Shown: positions 17,583-26,301, counted from the stretch's first letter. The stretch is 64,000 bases of DNA from Paenibacillus vietnamensis (GCF_020169515.1 NZ_JAHMHW010000005.1:124001-188000), one strand, 5' to 3'. The notes: generated by a model from the letters alone, not told the origin. Made by a program: numbers and translations.

Positions 17583-18032
17583 AGCGGCGGCGGCATGTTC
17601 ATTAACATCAGCTCCTACATGGGCGTAACAACCGCCGTACCGCTCGGCTCGCTTTATAATATGTCCAAGTTCGCTTTGGAAGGGCTGACGGAGGGCTGTA
17701 TTACGAATTAAAGCCGCTGAACATCGAGCTGCGTTTGATTGAGCAGGGCGGCTCGTCAGGCAATAATTTCAAAGACAGTAGTCTGGAACAAAAACGAGGA
17801 GATTACGGCTTACGATAAACTGATGAACAAGATTGAAGGGATGATGGCCAATTTGGACAACAGCAGGCTGGACGATCCGCAGATCATCGTCGATGCGGTA
17901 GAAGCTGCGGCAACGGGTAAAAGCCGGCAATTCCGGACGGTCATCGGCCAGGAAGGTAACGGGCTGCTTGCCATGCGAAATTCCATGCCGATCGAGCAGT
18001 ATTTGGATACGATAGCCCAAATGTACAATTAA
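17583..18032 (+). pseudogene. Short-chain dehydrogenase remnant with two frameshifts
   Basis: The frame begins mid-gene with MFINISSYMGVTTAVPLGSL then YNMSKFALEGLTEG, carrying the SDR active-site Ser and YxxxK. A one-base loss near 17692-17696 shifts the frame into LYYELKPLNIELRLIEQGG, and a second shift near 17775-17780 restores KNEEITAYDKLMNKIEGMMA through the C-terminus IEQYLDTIAQMYN. The NAD-binding TGxxxGxG part is missing. The three pieces together give about 148 of the usual 250-280 residues. Non-functional as a dehydrogenase. Confidence 0.82.
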
Positions 18033-18033
18033 T

Positions 18034-18075
18034 GAAGCCGCGCGGCCTTTACGGGCCGCCGCTTCCTGTTTTTTT
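18034..18075 (+). terminator. Terminator after the SDR remnant, overlapping the gerAB 3' end
   Basis: GAAGCCGCGCGGCC (18034-18047) pairs with GGGCCGCCGCTTC (18053-18065) with a small bulge, followed by CTGTTTTTTT on the plus strand. Its distal part lies inside the last codons of the minus-strand gerAB gene. Confidence 0.7.
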
Positions 18076-19173
18076 GCCGCCGCCTTTGAATGCTGTGATC
18101 AGAGTAAGCAGGAAGAGCGGGAGAATGCCGGCAATGCCGTTCCATAACGGCCAAGTGTTCGACACGATATCATACCATTGGACCTCGCTGTCGTACAGAA
18201 CGACCGAGAGGAACAGGCACATCAGCGCAAGCGGGAAAATGAGAAGCCGATCGTCCTGCAGGCGGAACAGACGGGTTAAAACCAAATTCAGAACAAACAG
18301 CGCTATCGTCGCTTTCATATAAGAGCCGGCAATTAAAGTCATGCCGATGACGGATTCGATCCGCTGGATGATGTCCTGAAAATCAATCATGCGCGCCACC
18401 ATATACAAAGAATATTTAATATCGCTGGCAATCGGCCCGGATACAAAAATAACGCAAACGACGGATAGAATCAGGATGAGGATGTTGAGAACCAGAGCCA
18501 GATACATGTATCCGTTAAGTCTGTTGTTTTTTTTGTCCGGATTTTTTTTCACGAACGGCAGCAGCATGGTGAACAGGAACGCTTCCGCATAGGGGAACCC
18601 GAACGAAAAGTAAGCTCCTTGCATAACCGGCTTGATGCCGTCCGGCATGATCGGAAATATATAATCCGGATGATAATTGGGGATCGAAAGCAGCAGCACG
18701 ATAAAGACAAAAAACAGCATAATCAGGATAAGGTTCGTGAACATGCGAACCATGACTTCAATGCCGGCCCGCACTGTAAACGCAATAAGCGTGAAGGTGA
18801 AGGCGTTAAATACAAATACAGGCGTTTTTCTCATCATCGACGTCGTCAGAAATAGTCCCATATCAAGTACGATCCCGGAAGCCATGTGGCACACGAACAG
18901 GATAAAAGGGACGGACAGCAGCGCGGTCACCCAAGACCCCAGCATCTTCTTGGTATAATCGATATACGTAGAGCCGGGAAATTTATCGTGCAAATAAAGA
19001 ATGCAGGCCAGGACCAGAAAGCCGAAAGCGCCCGATATAAGAAGGGACACCCAGGCTCCGTTTTTTGCGAAACCGACGAGCGGGCCGGGAATGTTGATGA
19101 TGGCCGATCCCGTCATGAAGATAAAGAACAGTGTGGACATTTGCAAAGGGCTGACCGTTTCTTTTACTTTCAT
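18049..19173 (-). CDS. GerAB-type spore germination permease
   Basis: 374 residues with about ten membrane helices, the APC-superfamily layout of the B subunit of GerA-type nutrient receptors. Landmarks are VSPLQMSTLFFIFMTGSAII at the start, YIDYTKKMLGSWVTALLSVP, a central FGFPYAEAFLFTMLLPFV and a C-terminal VQWYDIVSNTWPLWNGIAGI. The B subunit forms the germinant-binding pocket in the spore inner membrane. It is the last gene of the minus-strand operon, after GerAA, GerAC and a small membrane protein. AGGGGGAT precedes the ATG. Germinant unknown. Confidence 0.92.
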   Translation of the reverse strand: MKVKETVSPLQMSTLFFIFMTGSAIINIPGPLVGFAKNGAWVSLLISGAFGFLVLACILYLHDKFPGSTYIDYTKKMLGSWVTALLSVPFILFVCHMASGIVLDMGLFLTTSMMRKTPVFVFNAFTFTLIAFTVRAGIEVMVRMFTNLILIMLFFVFIVLLLSIPNYHPDYIFPIMPDGIKPVMQGAYFSFGFPYAEAFLFTMLLPFVKKNPDKKNNRLNGYMYLALVLNILILILSVVCVIFVSGPIASDIKYSLYMVARMIDFQDIIQRIESVIGMTLIAGSYMKATIALFVLNLVLTRLFRLQDDRLLIFPLALMCLFLSVVLYDSEVQWYDIVSNTWPLWNGIAGILPLFLLTLITAFKGGGKKTGSGGP

Positions 19174-19207
19174 GGAATAATCCCCCTGTCTCGGCAGCTA
19201 AAGTAGT

Positions 19208-19450
19208 TCAGGATTTTGACTCGAAATAGGTCACGATCATTTTGGTCGGCGCCGAAAAAACAAAATCGACCAAATCGTGAAGATCCGGCCAATCCTTGCC
19301 TACCGCGTAATCAAGCCCCAGGTAGACGGCAACTGCCATGATGATCCCATATACCACATGTCCGCGTTTGTTGCTCATTTTATAATGGGGGGCATCGAAG
19401 GCTAGAACGGCTGCGCAGGCAAGGATCATAATGGCAAATCGGATCAGCAT
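19208..19450 (-). CDS. Small membrane protein inside the gerA-type operon
   Basis: 80 residues from ATG 19450, which is preceded by AAGGAG at 9 bases and lies 4 bases after the gerAC stop; a start at 19489 would run inside gerAC. Two hydrophobic helices (LIRFAIMILACAAVLAF and VVYGIIMAVAVYLGLDYAVG) are separated by a short basic loop, and an amphipathic tail PDLHDLVDFVFSAPTKMIV follows. Known accessory GerD-like or D-subunit proteins of germination receptors are also small two-helix proteins, so this may be a D-type subunit. That is an inference from context and topology; the sequence itself is not recognised with certainty. Confidence 0.75.
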   Translation of the reverse strand: MLIRFAIMILACAAVLAFDAPHYKMSNKRGHVVYGIIMAVAVYLGLDYAVGKDWPDLHDLVDFVFSAPTKMIVTYFESKS

Positions 19451-19454
19451 TCGT

Positions 19455-20630
19455 TTACTTCTCCTTATACTTGGAGTACGGTTTGCCAATGTTTAATCCG
19501 GTATGAAGCACACGGATTTCAACGTGGCTCTCGAAATGCGCAAGGGCGAAGCGCTCGTCCCAGTTTTTTTTCCAGCTTTTCCACAGTGCCGGATGCTTGG
19601 CGAAAATTTTGTTGCCGAGGCCGATCGCATCCAGCCGTTTGGCTTGCAGCTCGGTTATCAAATCTCTGAACTCTTTCTCGACCGTCTCCTGAATTCTTTT
19701 TCTGAACGCGGCCTCTTCCTCCCGCTTCACGACGGAAGAACACCGCATCTCGCTAATCGCTCCTACGATACTCGTGTTAAGCCTGACGGTCAGCGAATCA
19801 CCCTGAATAACAGGCACAACCTTTGTTTTTGCCGATACGACTTCGAGGGACTCTTTGACATTTGCTTTTCCTTCGCTGCCGCAAGGAAATTCAATATTGC
19901 CTTCCTTGTACTGATTGGTCAGCATCAGCAATCGCTGCATTTTGGTCGGAGATAAGGTGCTGATCTGCTTTCCTTTTTTTAAAATGGCAATGCCCGATGC
20001 CGAAAGCTCTTTGGAATCGGCTTTGTAAAAATGAATGTAGGGCAGCAGGGCGACTCCGACCTCGCTGTTCAGCTGAATGGTCAGGTCCAGAAGATTCGTC
20101 TGGACGGACTTTGCCGAATATCGGGTCGTCGCAATTTCCATAGTACGCAGCTGCTCCCCGAGCGTAGATTCGATTACCGGTTTTAATTTTAAATACTTGG
20201 CGGCTTCTCCCTTTGTAGCCATGACTAGAATCGTTCCCCTAGGCTCGTGATCCCTGGCGAAGAAATCCAATATATCTCCGATATCCTGCTGCCTGATCAC
20301 TTTTTCATTAATGAGAATGACCCGCATATGGTCCCATTTGGCTTTGCGTCCAAAATGGATCGTAAGGTCCCGGATCGCCTCGAAAATCGTATAGGCTTCG
20401 GCCTGAATCATAAAAGATCTGGAGCTGCCAAGCTTTACCTCATTAGAGCCGCTGTTGTCCCCCCCTGTCGGTTTAAAGAACAGCGTCGTCAATTTCAATT
20501 TCCCGTTTTCCGTTTTGTCGATTGCGACGGCCTGGACAAAGGCGAATTCGACCAGCTCGCCCTTATCCCAGCATCCGGTCAAGAGAACCAGAAAGAGGAG
20601 CATGATGGTCATCGATTTGATCGTTCTCAT
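19455..20630 (-). CDS. GerAC-type spore germination lipoprotein
   Basis: 391 residues of the Ger(x)C family. The signal MLLFLVLLTGC ends in a lipobox and the conserved CWDKGELVEFAFVQAVAIDK follows directly, as in all GerAC proteins. Further landmarks: DHEPRGTILVMATKG, STLGEQLRTMEIATTRYSAK and the third-domain helix KRIQETVEKEFRDLITELQA. It is lipid-anchored on the outer face of the spore inner membrane as the C subunit of the receptor. It lies 30 bases after gerAA. The order A-C-B with a small gene before B differs from the textbook A-B-C order. Confidence 0.93.
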   Translation of the reverse strand: MRTIKSMTIMLLFLVLLTGCWDKGELVEFAFVQAVAIDKTENGKLKLTTLFFKPTGGDNSGSNEVKLGSSRSFMIQAEAYTIFEAIRDLTIHFGRKAKWDHMRVILINEKVIRQQDIGDILDFFARDHEPRGTILVMATKGEAAKYLKLKPVIESTLGEQLRTMEIATTRYSAKSVQTNLLDLTIQLNSEVGVALLPYIHFYKADSKELSASGIAILKKGKQISTLSPTKMQRLLMLTNQYKEGNIEFPCGSEGKANVKESLEVVSAKTKVVPVIQGDSLTVRLNTSIVGAISEMRCSSVVKREEEAAFRKRIQETVEKEFRDLITELQAKRLDAIGLGNKIFAKHPALWKSWKKNWDERFALAHFESHVEIRVLHTGLNIGKPYSKYKEK

Positions 20631-20660
20631 TTTCTGATTCTCCCTTTCGGGCTCAAATCG

Positions 20661-22220
20661 TTACGATTTCCGGCTCCTGTGCATGTGCCGATTTCGCGGC
20701 GACCGGAGCAGATTTTTTAATGGAGCGCGTATCAGTATATCTCGCAGCTCGCGAATGCGAAACGGAGCGAACGGGGCCAAATACGGCTGACCGAGCGACC
20801 TGAGAGCCGTCAAGTGCAGGTGGATAAACAACAGCCCCATCATTAATCCGAAGCCTCCGAGTGTCCCGGACAGGAACATTAACGGAAAACGAAGCACCCT
20901 CAGCGCTACCCCGATCGAATACTGCGGGATGGAGAAGGAAGCGATGCCCGTCAAGGCTACGATAATAATCATGATTGGCGAAGCGATTTTGGCTTGAATG
21001 GCGGCTTGTCCGATGACGAGTGCGCCAACGATGCTTACGGCCGTTCCAACAGGGCGGGGGAGCCGTATGCCGGCTTCGCGCAGAAGCTCGAAGAAAAACT
21101 CCATTAACATCGCTTCCACGAGAGCGGGAAACGGGATGCCCTCGCGGGTTTCAAGAACCGCCATCAACAGTACGGTAGGAATCAGCTCCGAATGAAAGGT
21201 GCTGATTGCTATATAAATACTCGGAAGAGTCAGCGCCATAAAAAAGGCAAACACCCGGAGCTGCCGAAGCAGGGTAGCTTCAACGGTCCGATAATAATAA
21301 TCCTCGCTTGTTGCGAAAAATTCGGCAAATAGACCGGGACAGATCATGATGGACGGCGAGCCTGAGGTGAGTACGATAATTTTGCCGTCCAATACGGCGG
21401 CTATCGCCGTGTCCGGCCGCTCCGTATACCGGTATTGCGGGAATGGGGAATACGTGCTGTCCTCAATCAACTCCTCAATAAAGGAGGTATCCAGTATTTC
21501 GACGTCTTTTGCTGCGGCCAGTCTTTTTTTGAACTCTTCCAGCGTTTCCGGATTAACGGCGCCTTCCAAATAACCGAATGCGGAGGTTGTCCGGCATTCT
21601 CCGCCCGCATTGAACATCTCGATTTTAAAAAGATGATTTCTCAATCGAGACCGCAGCAAACCGATGTTTTTCGTTAAATCCTCGGTGGTGCTGTCATGGG
21701 GCCCCCGCACAACAGGCTCCGTGATCGGTTCGCTGACCGATCTCGTTTCAACGGAATAGGCATTGAAGCTGAGCGCTTTGTTCCATCCGTCGAAGAAGAT
21801 CGCCACATGCCCGGACACTATATGCTGTATGGCATTTTGCAGTCCTTCCACGACCATAACCCGGCTCGAGGTTACGCCGCGGTTTTCAAAAAAACGGATG
21901 ACGTTTTCCCGTACGATCGAGTGGAAGGCGGCCGCTTCCTGGCAGGCAAGATCCAGCAAAGCGGATTTTAAGAAAAGTACCTCCTTCTCTTCGACAAGCG
22001 TGCCGCAATGAACCGAAAGCACTTCATACTGAAAATCGGCTCCATATCGGGAAGGCTGTATAACGATGTCGTGACAATGCGATAAAAGCTTCTCCAATTC
22101 CTGCCGGGTATCGGACAAGCTTTTTGAAATCGGTTGCTGGGTACCGCCCGTCTCCGGCTTATCGCTTACAGGAGTATTGCCGGCCTGACTATTCCCTCCG
22201 GCCCTGTCGTTAGTCGCCAT
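20661..22220 (-). CDS. GerAA-type spore germination receptor subunit
   Basis: 519 residues. A hydrophilic N-terminal domain of about 280 residues is preceded by a Gly/Asn/Ser-rich start. It is followed by the membrane half with four or five helices, including VFAFFMALTLPSIYIAISTF, ETREGIPFPALVEAMLMEFF, EAGIRLPRPVGTAVSIVGAL and SPIMIIIVALTGIASFSIPQ, which are hallmark A-subunit sequences. ATG 22220 follows GGAAAGGA at 7 bases. It is the first gene of the operon behind a sigma-G-like promoter. The C-terminus is short and basic (RNRHMHRSRKS). Confidence 0.94.
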   Translation of the reverse strand: MATNDRAGGNSQAGNTPVSDKPETGGTQQPISKSLSDTRQELEKLLSHCHDIVIQPSRYGADFQYEVLSVHCGTLVEEKEVLFLKSALLDLACQEAAAFHSIVRENVIRFFENRGVTSSRVMVVEGLQNAIQHIVSGHVAIFFDGWNKALSFNAYSVETRSVSEPITEPVVRGPHDSTTEDLTKNIGLLRSRLRNHLFKIEMFNAGGECRTTSAFGYLEGAVNPETLEEFKKRLAAAKDVEILDTSFIEELIEDSTYSPFPQYRYTERPDTAIAAVLDGKIIVLTSGSPSIMICPGLFAEFFATSEDYYYRTVEATLLRQLRVFAFFMALTLPSIYIAISTFHSELIPTVLLMAVLETREGIPFPALVEAMLMEFFFELLREAGIRLPRPVGTAVSIVGALVIGQAAIQAKIASPIMIIIVALTGIASFSIPQYSIGVALRVLRFPLMFLSGTLGGFGLMMGLLFIHLHLTALRSLGQPYLAPFAPFRIRELRDILIRAPLKNLLRSPRNRHMHRSRKS

Positions 22221-22253
22221 AGCTGTGTCCTTTCCTGTGGGAATCCTAGGAAG

Positions 22254-22283
22254 TATTATGCCAATACCCGGTAAAACTATTCA
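22254..22283 (-). promoter_or_regulatory. Forespore sigma-G-type promoter of the germination operon
   Basis: On the minus strand TGAATA (22278-22283) and CATAATA (22254-22260) are 17 bases apart, close to the sigma-G consensus (TGAATA, 17-18, CATACTA). It sits 34 bases before the gerAA start and 17 bases beyond the GMC stop codon. GerA-type operons are known sigma-G targets. Confidence 0.65.
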
Positions 22284-22299
22284 TGGCAGGCACACATTG

Positions 22300-23748
22300 T
22301 CAGGTCGTCAGAGCTATATAATCGGCAGTACGCAGGGCAAGCGCGACCGTGGTCAAGGTAGGGTTCGCGGCTTTAAGCATAGGAATGACGCTGTTGTCTG
22401 CGACAAACAGTCCGCCGATGCCGTGAATTTGCCCGAAACGGTTCGTTGCGGTCGTAACAGGGTCGACGCCCATCCGGCATGTACCGGATTCATGATCGCC
22501 CTGCAAAGGGGCATCGCGGTTGAAAGCCGCCGTCGTCTCAAGTCCAAGCGCCGATACGACGCGCCCGATGAGCTGTTCGGCTAGCGCCGTGACTGCGTAA
22601 TCATATGGACTGTATGTCATTTGAATTCGTACTTCCGGAACCCCGTACCGGTCCTGTTTGAGCGGATTAAGCGAGACATAGTTTTCAAACCTCGGCTGCA
22701 CGATGCCGATCCCCGCTACGTTCACTTGCTCCTCGCTCTCGAAAGGGATGAATTTGTTATGGTAATATACCGCTCTCGAAGGCCCATCGACTTGAATTTG
22801 CAGAGGGAAGCCTTCTTGCTCGGGCAGCAGAATGCCGGCCGTTCCGGTTACATAAGGGTATTGCTCCCGGTTCAGCTTGAACGGTGACCAGACTACGGTA
22901 TGCTTGGTTAAGTAATGGCCGATCGCCGGGCCCGGAATGCCGGAATGGAGCAGCAGGCGGGGAGTCTCGACAGAGCTGGTGCACAAGACGACGTTATCGG
23001 CCTTTACCGTATACGATTTCCGGTCGATCGTCATCGCTTCGATGCCTTCGACTTTTCCGTTGTTCGCAATGATGCCTACGGCTCGCGACAGCACAGCCAA
23101 ATCGAAAGCTCTTGCGAACAAGGCCCGGGCCAGAAATTTGACCGAGCTGAAATAGACGTTCGAATGGAGCTCTCCGTATTTCGTCGGCTCCAGGTCGGCT
23201 GCCATCGGCATGTTCTGCGCGCGGCTAAAGCCTGAATTCCACAAGCGGTTCAGGAACAACTGCTGAATCGGCGACCCGGCCATATAGCTTACGGAAACTC
23301 CCATCGCTTGTTCGGCTATACGGTAATATTGTTCCATCTCATGAAGCGGGAAGGGCCATTCGTTCGGCTCGATATGCATGCGCGGCGAGTATGCGTTCCA
23401 GGCCAGCGTCCGGCCGCCGACTGCAATAATCTCGCGGAAGTTCGTGCCGGGCACCTCGATGACCAGCCCTCTTTTACCATAGGATAATTCATTGACGCGC
23501 TGCGAGTTCATCGTCTCCACGTTGCGGATGTTTGTGGGGAGGATAAGATCGCCGGCTTCGATAACTCCGATCTTTTTGCCCGCGTTTTTCCAATGCTCGC
23601 ACAATCTCCACAATACGGCGCCTCCGCCGGCGCCCGTACCGACGATCAGCACATCGTACCGGGTCTTGCTCATCTCCTCCAGCGGCGTTGTCGGCAGCCA
23701 GTTTGGCTCCGAAATGCCAACTTCGTTTCCCCTGCTCATAGCCAACAT
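22300..23748 (-). CDS. GMC-family FAD-dependent oxidoreductase (paralogue 2)
   Basis: 482 residues from ATG 23748, 7 bases after AAGGA; the frame stays open to 23934 but that part lies inside the upstream SDR gene. TRYDVLIVGTGAGGGAVLWR is the FAD site, YSPRMHIEPNEWPFPLHEME follows, and the C-terminal domain has GDHESGTCRMGVDP and ADNSVIPMLKAANPTLTTVA with terminal RTADYIAL. It is strongly similar to the GMC gene at 15696. It starts 10 bases after the SDR stop codon, so the two form a minus-strand operon of two oxidoreductases, perhaps acting in sequence on one polyol or sugar. Confidence 0.88.
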   Translation of the reverse strand: MLAMSRGNEVGISEPNWLPTTPLEEMSKTRYDVLIVGTGAGGGAVLWRLCEHWKNAGKKIGVIEAGDLILPTNIRNVETMNSQRVNELSYGKRGLVIEVPGTNFREIIAVGGRTLAWNAYSPRMHIEPNEWPFPLHEMEQYYRIAEQAMGVSVSYMAGSPIQQLFLNRLWNSGFSRAQNMPMAADLEPTKYGELHSNVYFSSVKFLARALFARAFDLAVLSRAVGIIANNGKVEGIEAMTIDRKSYTVKADNVVLCTSSVETPRLLLHSGIPGPAIGHYLTKHTVVWSPFKLNREQYPYVTGTAGILLPEQEGFPLQIQVDGPSRAVYYHNKFIPFESEEQVNVAGIGIVQPRFENYVSLNPLKQDRYGVPEVRIQMTYSPYDYAVTALAEQLIGRVVSALGLETTAAFNRDAPLQGDHESGTCRMGVDPVTTATNRFGQIHGIGGLFVADNSVIPMLKAANPTLTTVALALRTADYIALTT

Positions 23749-23758
23749 CATCACATCC

Positions 23759-24655
23759 TTATACGTAAATCTCCCCGCCGTTGACGTTGATATTTTCCCC
23801 GACGACGAACGAAGAATCGTTCGATGCCAAATAAACGTATGCGCCGGCAAGTTCGACCGGCTGGGCGTTTCGCTTGATCGGGTTTGAATAGCCGACCGAT
23901 GCGTATGCTTCCGGAGGGAATGACGAGGATACAAGAGGAGTCCACGTTGTGCCGGGAGAAACGGCGTTTACGCGGATGCCGCGGCTTATGAGCGACGTTG
24001 CAAGCGACCGGGTGAAGGTATTGATCGCGCCTTTCGTAGCGGAGTAATCGATCAGCTCCTCATAGCCTGTTCTAGCCGTGGCGGAGGATGTATTAATGAT
24101 CGTGCTTCCGGGCCTCATATGAGGAAGAGCGGCTTTGGTCAAATAGAACATGCCAAACACATTGATCCGGAACGTAATCTCCAGCTGCTCGCTGCTGATG
24201 TCCTCGATTCTCTTCTGAAAAAACTGGACCGCCGCATTGTTCACCAGAATATCGATCCGTCCAAAAACGCGTACCGTCTGCTCCGCCGCATGACGGCAGA
24301 ACGCTTCGTCTCCGATATTGCCGGCAATCAGCAGGCAGCGACGACCAAGCTGCTCAACGCGCGCCTTCGACTCCGCCGCGTCGACATGTTCGTTATAATA
24401 AATGATGGCGATGTCGGCGCCTTCTTTGGCGAACGCATAGGCGACGGCCCTGCCGATCCCGCTGTCTCCGCCTGTAATGACCGCCACCTTATCGGCCAGC
24501 TTTCTTGTAACGCCGTAGCCTGGAGCCTCCGATACCGGTCTCTGCTTCATGATGTATTCAAATCCGGGCTGCTGAGGCTGGCACTGCGGCAAATAATTAA
24601 TCGGAACGTTTTCGCATTCGGTTTTATAACCGTAAACGTTAGGGATAACATTCAT
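23759..24655 (-). CDS. SDR-family oxidoreductase (YhdF/YdaD-like)
   Basis: 298 residues from ATG 24655, set by GAGGA at 8 bases; earlier in-frame codons to 24736 lack a site. After a roughly 40-residue N-terminal tail rich in Pro and Gln come the NAD(P) motif VAVITGGDSGIGRAVAYAFA, LVNNAAVQ, the active-site Ser in INTSSATA and YSATKGAI (YxxxK). It continues RGIRVNAVSPGTTWTPL and the C-terminal GENINVNGGEIYV. The extended N-terminus and the GGDSGIG form mark the general-stress SDR subgroup. It is followed at once by a GMC oxidoreductase gene. Confidence 0.9.
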   Translation of the reverse strand: MNVIPNVYGYKTECENVPINYLPQCQPQQPGFEYIMKQRPVSEAPGYGVTRKLADKVAVITGGDSGIGRAVAYAFAKEGADIAIIYYNEHVDAAESKARVEQLGRRCLLIAGNIGDEAFCRHAAEQTVRVFGRIDILVNNAAVQFFQKRIEDISSEQLEITFRINVFGMFYLTKAALPHMRPGSTIINTSSATARTGYEELIDYSATKGAINTFTRSLATSLISRGIRVNAVSPGTTWTPLVSSSFPPEAYASVGYSNPIKRNAQPVELAGAYVYLASNDSSFVVGENINVNGGEIYV

Positions 24656-24822
24656 AGCGCATGTCCTCGATTCCTCTTCGTTATTTACCTCAGCATATGC
24701 CCAGATGGAATCGCGGGTGAATCGGCTGCCAAGCAAATCGTAAAGCGGGATTATGCGCGGCGGAAGGCGAATAGATAGGAGAGGCGCGAACTTTTGTCAT
24801 TTTAAGCGGAGGGGATAGAACG

Positions 24823-25113
24823 GTGACTTCCCAAAAAACTTTAAGAACGTGCAGCAAAGGTCATCCCTATTACAAAAGCAGCGATTGTCCGACCTGCCCG
24901 GCCTGCGAGCAGGACAGCAAACCGGACAGCGGTTTTCTTTCGCTGCTCTCGGCTCCGGCAAGACGGGCATTGGAGCATAACGGAATTACGTCCTTGCAGC
25001 AGCTCTCCCAATTTAGTGAAAAAGAAATTATGAAATTTCACGGAATGGGACCGGCTTCTTTGCCGAAGCTGCGGGGCGCACTGCAGGAGCAGGGGTTATC
25101 TTTTAAAGGCTGA
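24823..25113 (+). CDS. RNA polymerase alpha-CTD-like small protein with Cys/His N-terminus
   Basis: 96 residues. The N-terminus holds CSKGHPYYKSSDCPTCPACE, with Cys and His spaced like a zinc ribbon. The C-terminal 55 residues, LSAPARRALEHNGITSLQQL then SEKEIMKFHGMGPASLPKLR, match the helix-hairpin-helix fold of the RNA polymerase alpha C-terminal domain. GTG 24823 follows GGAGGGG at about 8 bases. It stands alone between a minus-strand SDR operon and a GntR regulator. Homologues exist as free-standing proteins in Bacillales; DNA binding or interaction with polymerase is plausible but not shown. Confidence 0.82.
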   Translation: MTSQKTLRTCSKGHPYYKSSDCPTCPACEQDSKPDSGFLSLLSAPARRALEHNGITSLQQLSQFSEKEIMKFHGMGPASLPKLRGALQEQGLSFKG

Positions 25114-25144
25114 ACATTGGAGCTTAATGCGGTACGTCGCGGTA

Positions 25145-25174
25145 TTGTACTAAATCATGTATACTTACTATAAC
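25145..25174 (+). promoter_or_regulatory. Candidate sigma-A promoter for the first AraR-like regulator
   Basis: TTGTAC (25145-25150) and TATAAC (25169-25174) are 18 bases apart, 35 bases before the ATG at 25209. Confidence 0.4.
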
Positions 25175-25208
25175 GATTTTGGGATTAAAGGAAGAAACGA
25201 GGGCAAGC

Positions 25209-26276
25209 ATGTCGGAACCATTGTATCAGAAAATACAGAACGACTTGATTCGTCGAATTCAATCAGGCGAGCTTGACGTAGGCGACTTGGTTCCCTCGGA
25301 GAAGGAACTGGCCGAGCAATACGGCGTGAGCCAGATCACGTCCAAAAACGCCATTAAAGGCCTGGTGGATGAGGGACTGCTCGTCCGCTACCGCGGGAAA
25401 GGGACATTCGTGCGCGCATTCGGGGACAGGCCGGCGAGCGAATTGAAGGCTTTAGCGGAACACGGTGCAGCAACGATAGCGCTCGTCATTCCGTCGATGA
25501 AGACGCGGATCGATCAGCAGCTGCTGGACAGCCTTGAGAAGCATTGCGCCTCTGCGGGCTATGAGCTGCTTATCCGGATTACGCGTGAGAACCCGGATGA
25601 AGAAGCCCGGGCGATCGAGCGGTTCCGCAACCGCGGTGTCGATGGCTTCATCGTCTTCCCTGTCGAGCAGAACAGCTACAATGAAACGATACTGCGGCTG
25701 TCGCTTGACCGTATTCCGCTTGTCCTTGTTGACCGTTTCTTAAAGGAGATTAAGACGTACAGCGTCAGCTCCGACAATATGGGCGGAGTCAAGGAAGCAG
25801 TCGAAGACCTGCTTGCGCGCGGGCACCGGAAAATTGCTTATTTGTCACCGGAAATTACGAATACCGCTACCGATGACCGTGCTCGGGGGTATGAGGCTGC
25901 CTTTATCGAGCGTGGGCTGCCGATCGACAAGACGCTGTGGTGCTTGCTTCCTCTGCCCAGCATCGTTGCCGGGATGGTACCGGAATACATCTTAAGCTTT
26001 CTGCGCGAGCACCGGGATGTTACAGCAATATTCGCAGTCAATGCGGAAATCGCCCGCTACGCGTATGAAGCGCTGCGCGAGATGAGGGGGCAGTCAGCGC
26101 GGGAGACGATGCCGGAGCTCGTTACCTTCGATGATTCGGGTCTGGAGGGGTTAACGTATATCAGCCAGCAGGTCGATGAGATCGGCCGGTTGACCGTAGG
26201 GCTGCTGTCAGAGCAGCTAAGCGGCCGTTTCGAGCCGAGACGGGAAATCGTGCCGGTGCAAGTGATTCGGCCTTAA
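25209..26276 (+). CDS. AraR-like GntR/LacI-type regulator (paralogue 1)
   Basis: 355 residues from ATG 25209 (GAGGGCAAGC upstream); an in-frame TTG at 25179 is less likely. The GntR winged helix is MSEPLYQKIQNDLIRRI then VPSEKELAEQYGVSQITSKN, with GLLVRYRGKGTFVR as the wing. The effector domain is LacI-like: IALVIPSMKT, RGVDGFIVFP, RIPLVLVDRFLKEI, RGHRKIAYLSPEI, VTAIFAVNAEIARYAYEAL, ELVTFDD. It is closely similar along its whole length to the next gene (shared FLKEIKTYSVSSDN and DKxLWCLLPL blocks). A terminator separates the two. It probably senses a pentose or related sugar. Confidence 0.9.
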   Translation: MSEPLYQKIQNDLIRRIQSGELDVGDLVPSEKELAEQYGVSQITSKNAIKGLVDEGLLVRYRGKGTFVRAFGDRPASELKALAEHGAATIALVIPSMKTRIDQQLLDSLEKHCASAGYELLIRITRENPDEEARAIERFRNRGVDGFIVFPVEQNSYNETILRLSLDRIPLVLVDRFLKEIKTYSVSSDNMGGVKEAVEDLLARGHRKIAYLSPEITNTATDDRARGYEAAFIERGLPIDKTLWCLLPLPSIVAGMVPEYILSFLREHRDVTAIFAVNAEIARYAYEALREMRGQSARETMPELVTFDDSGLEGLTYISQQVDEIGRLTVGLLSEQLSGRFEPRREIVPVQVIRP

Positions 26277-26301
26277 GACAATGACGGCATTTAAGTGACG
26301 G

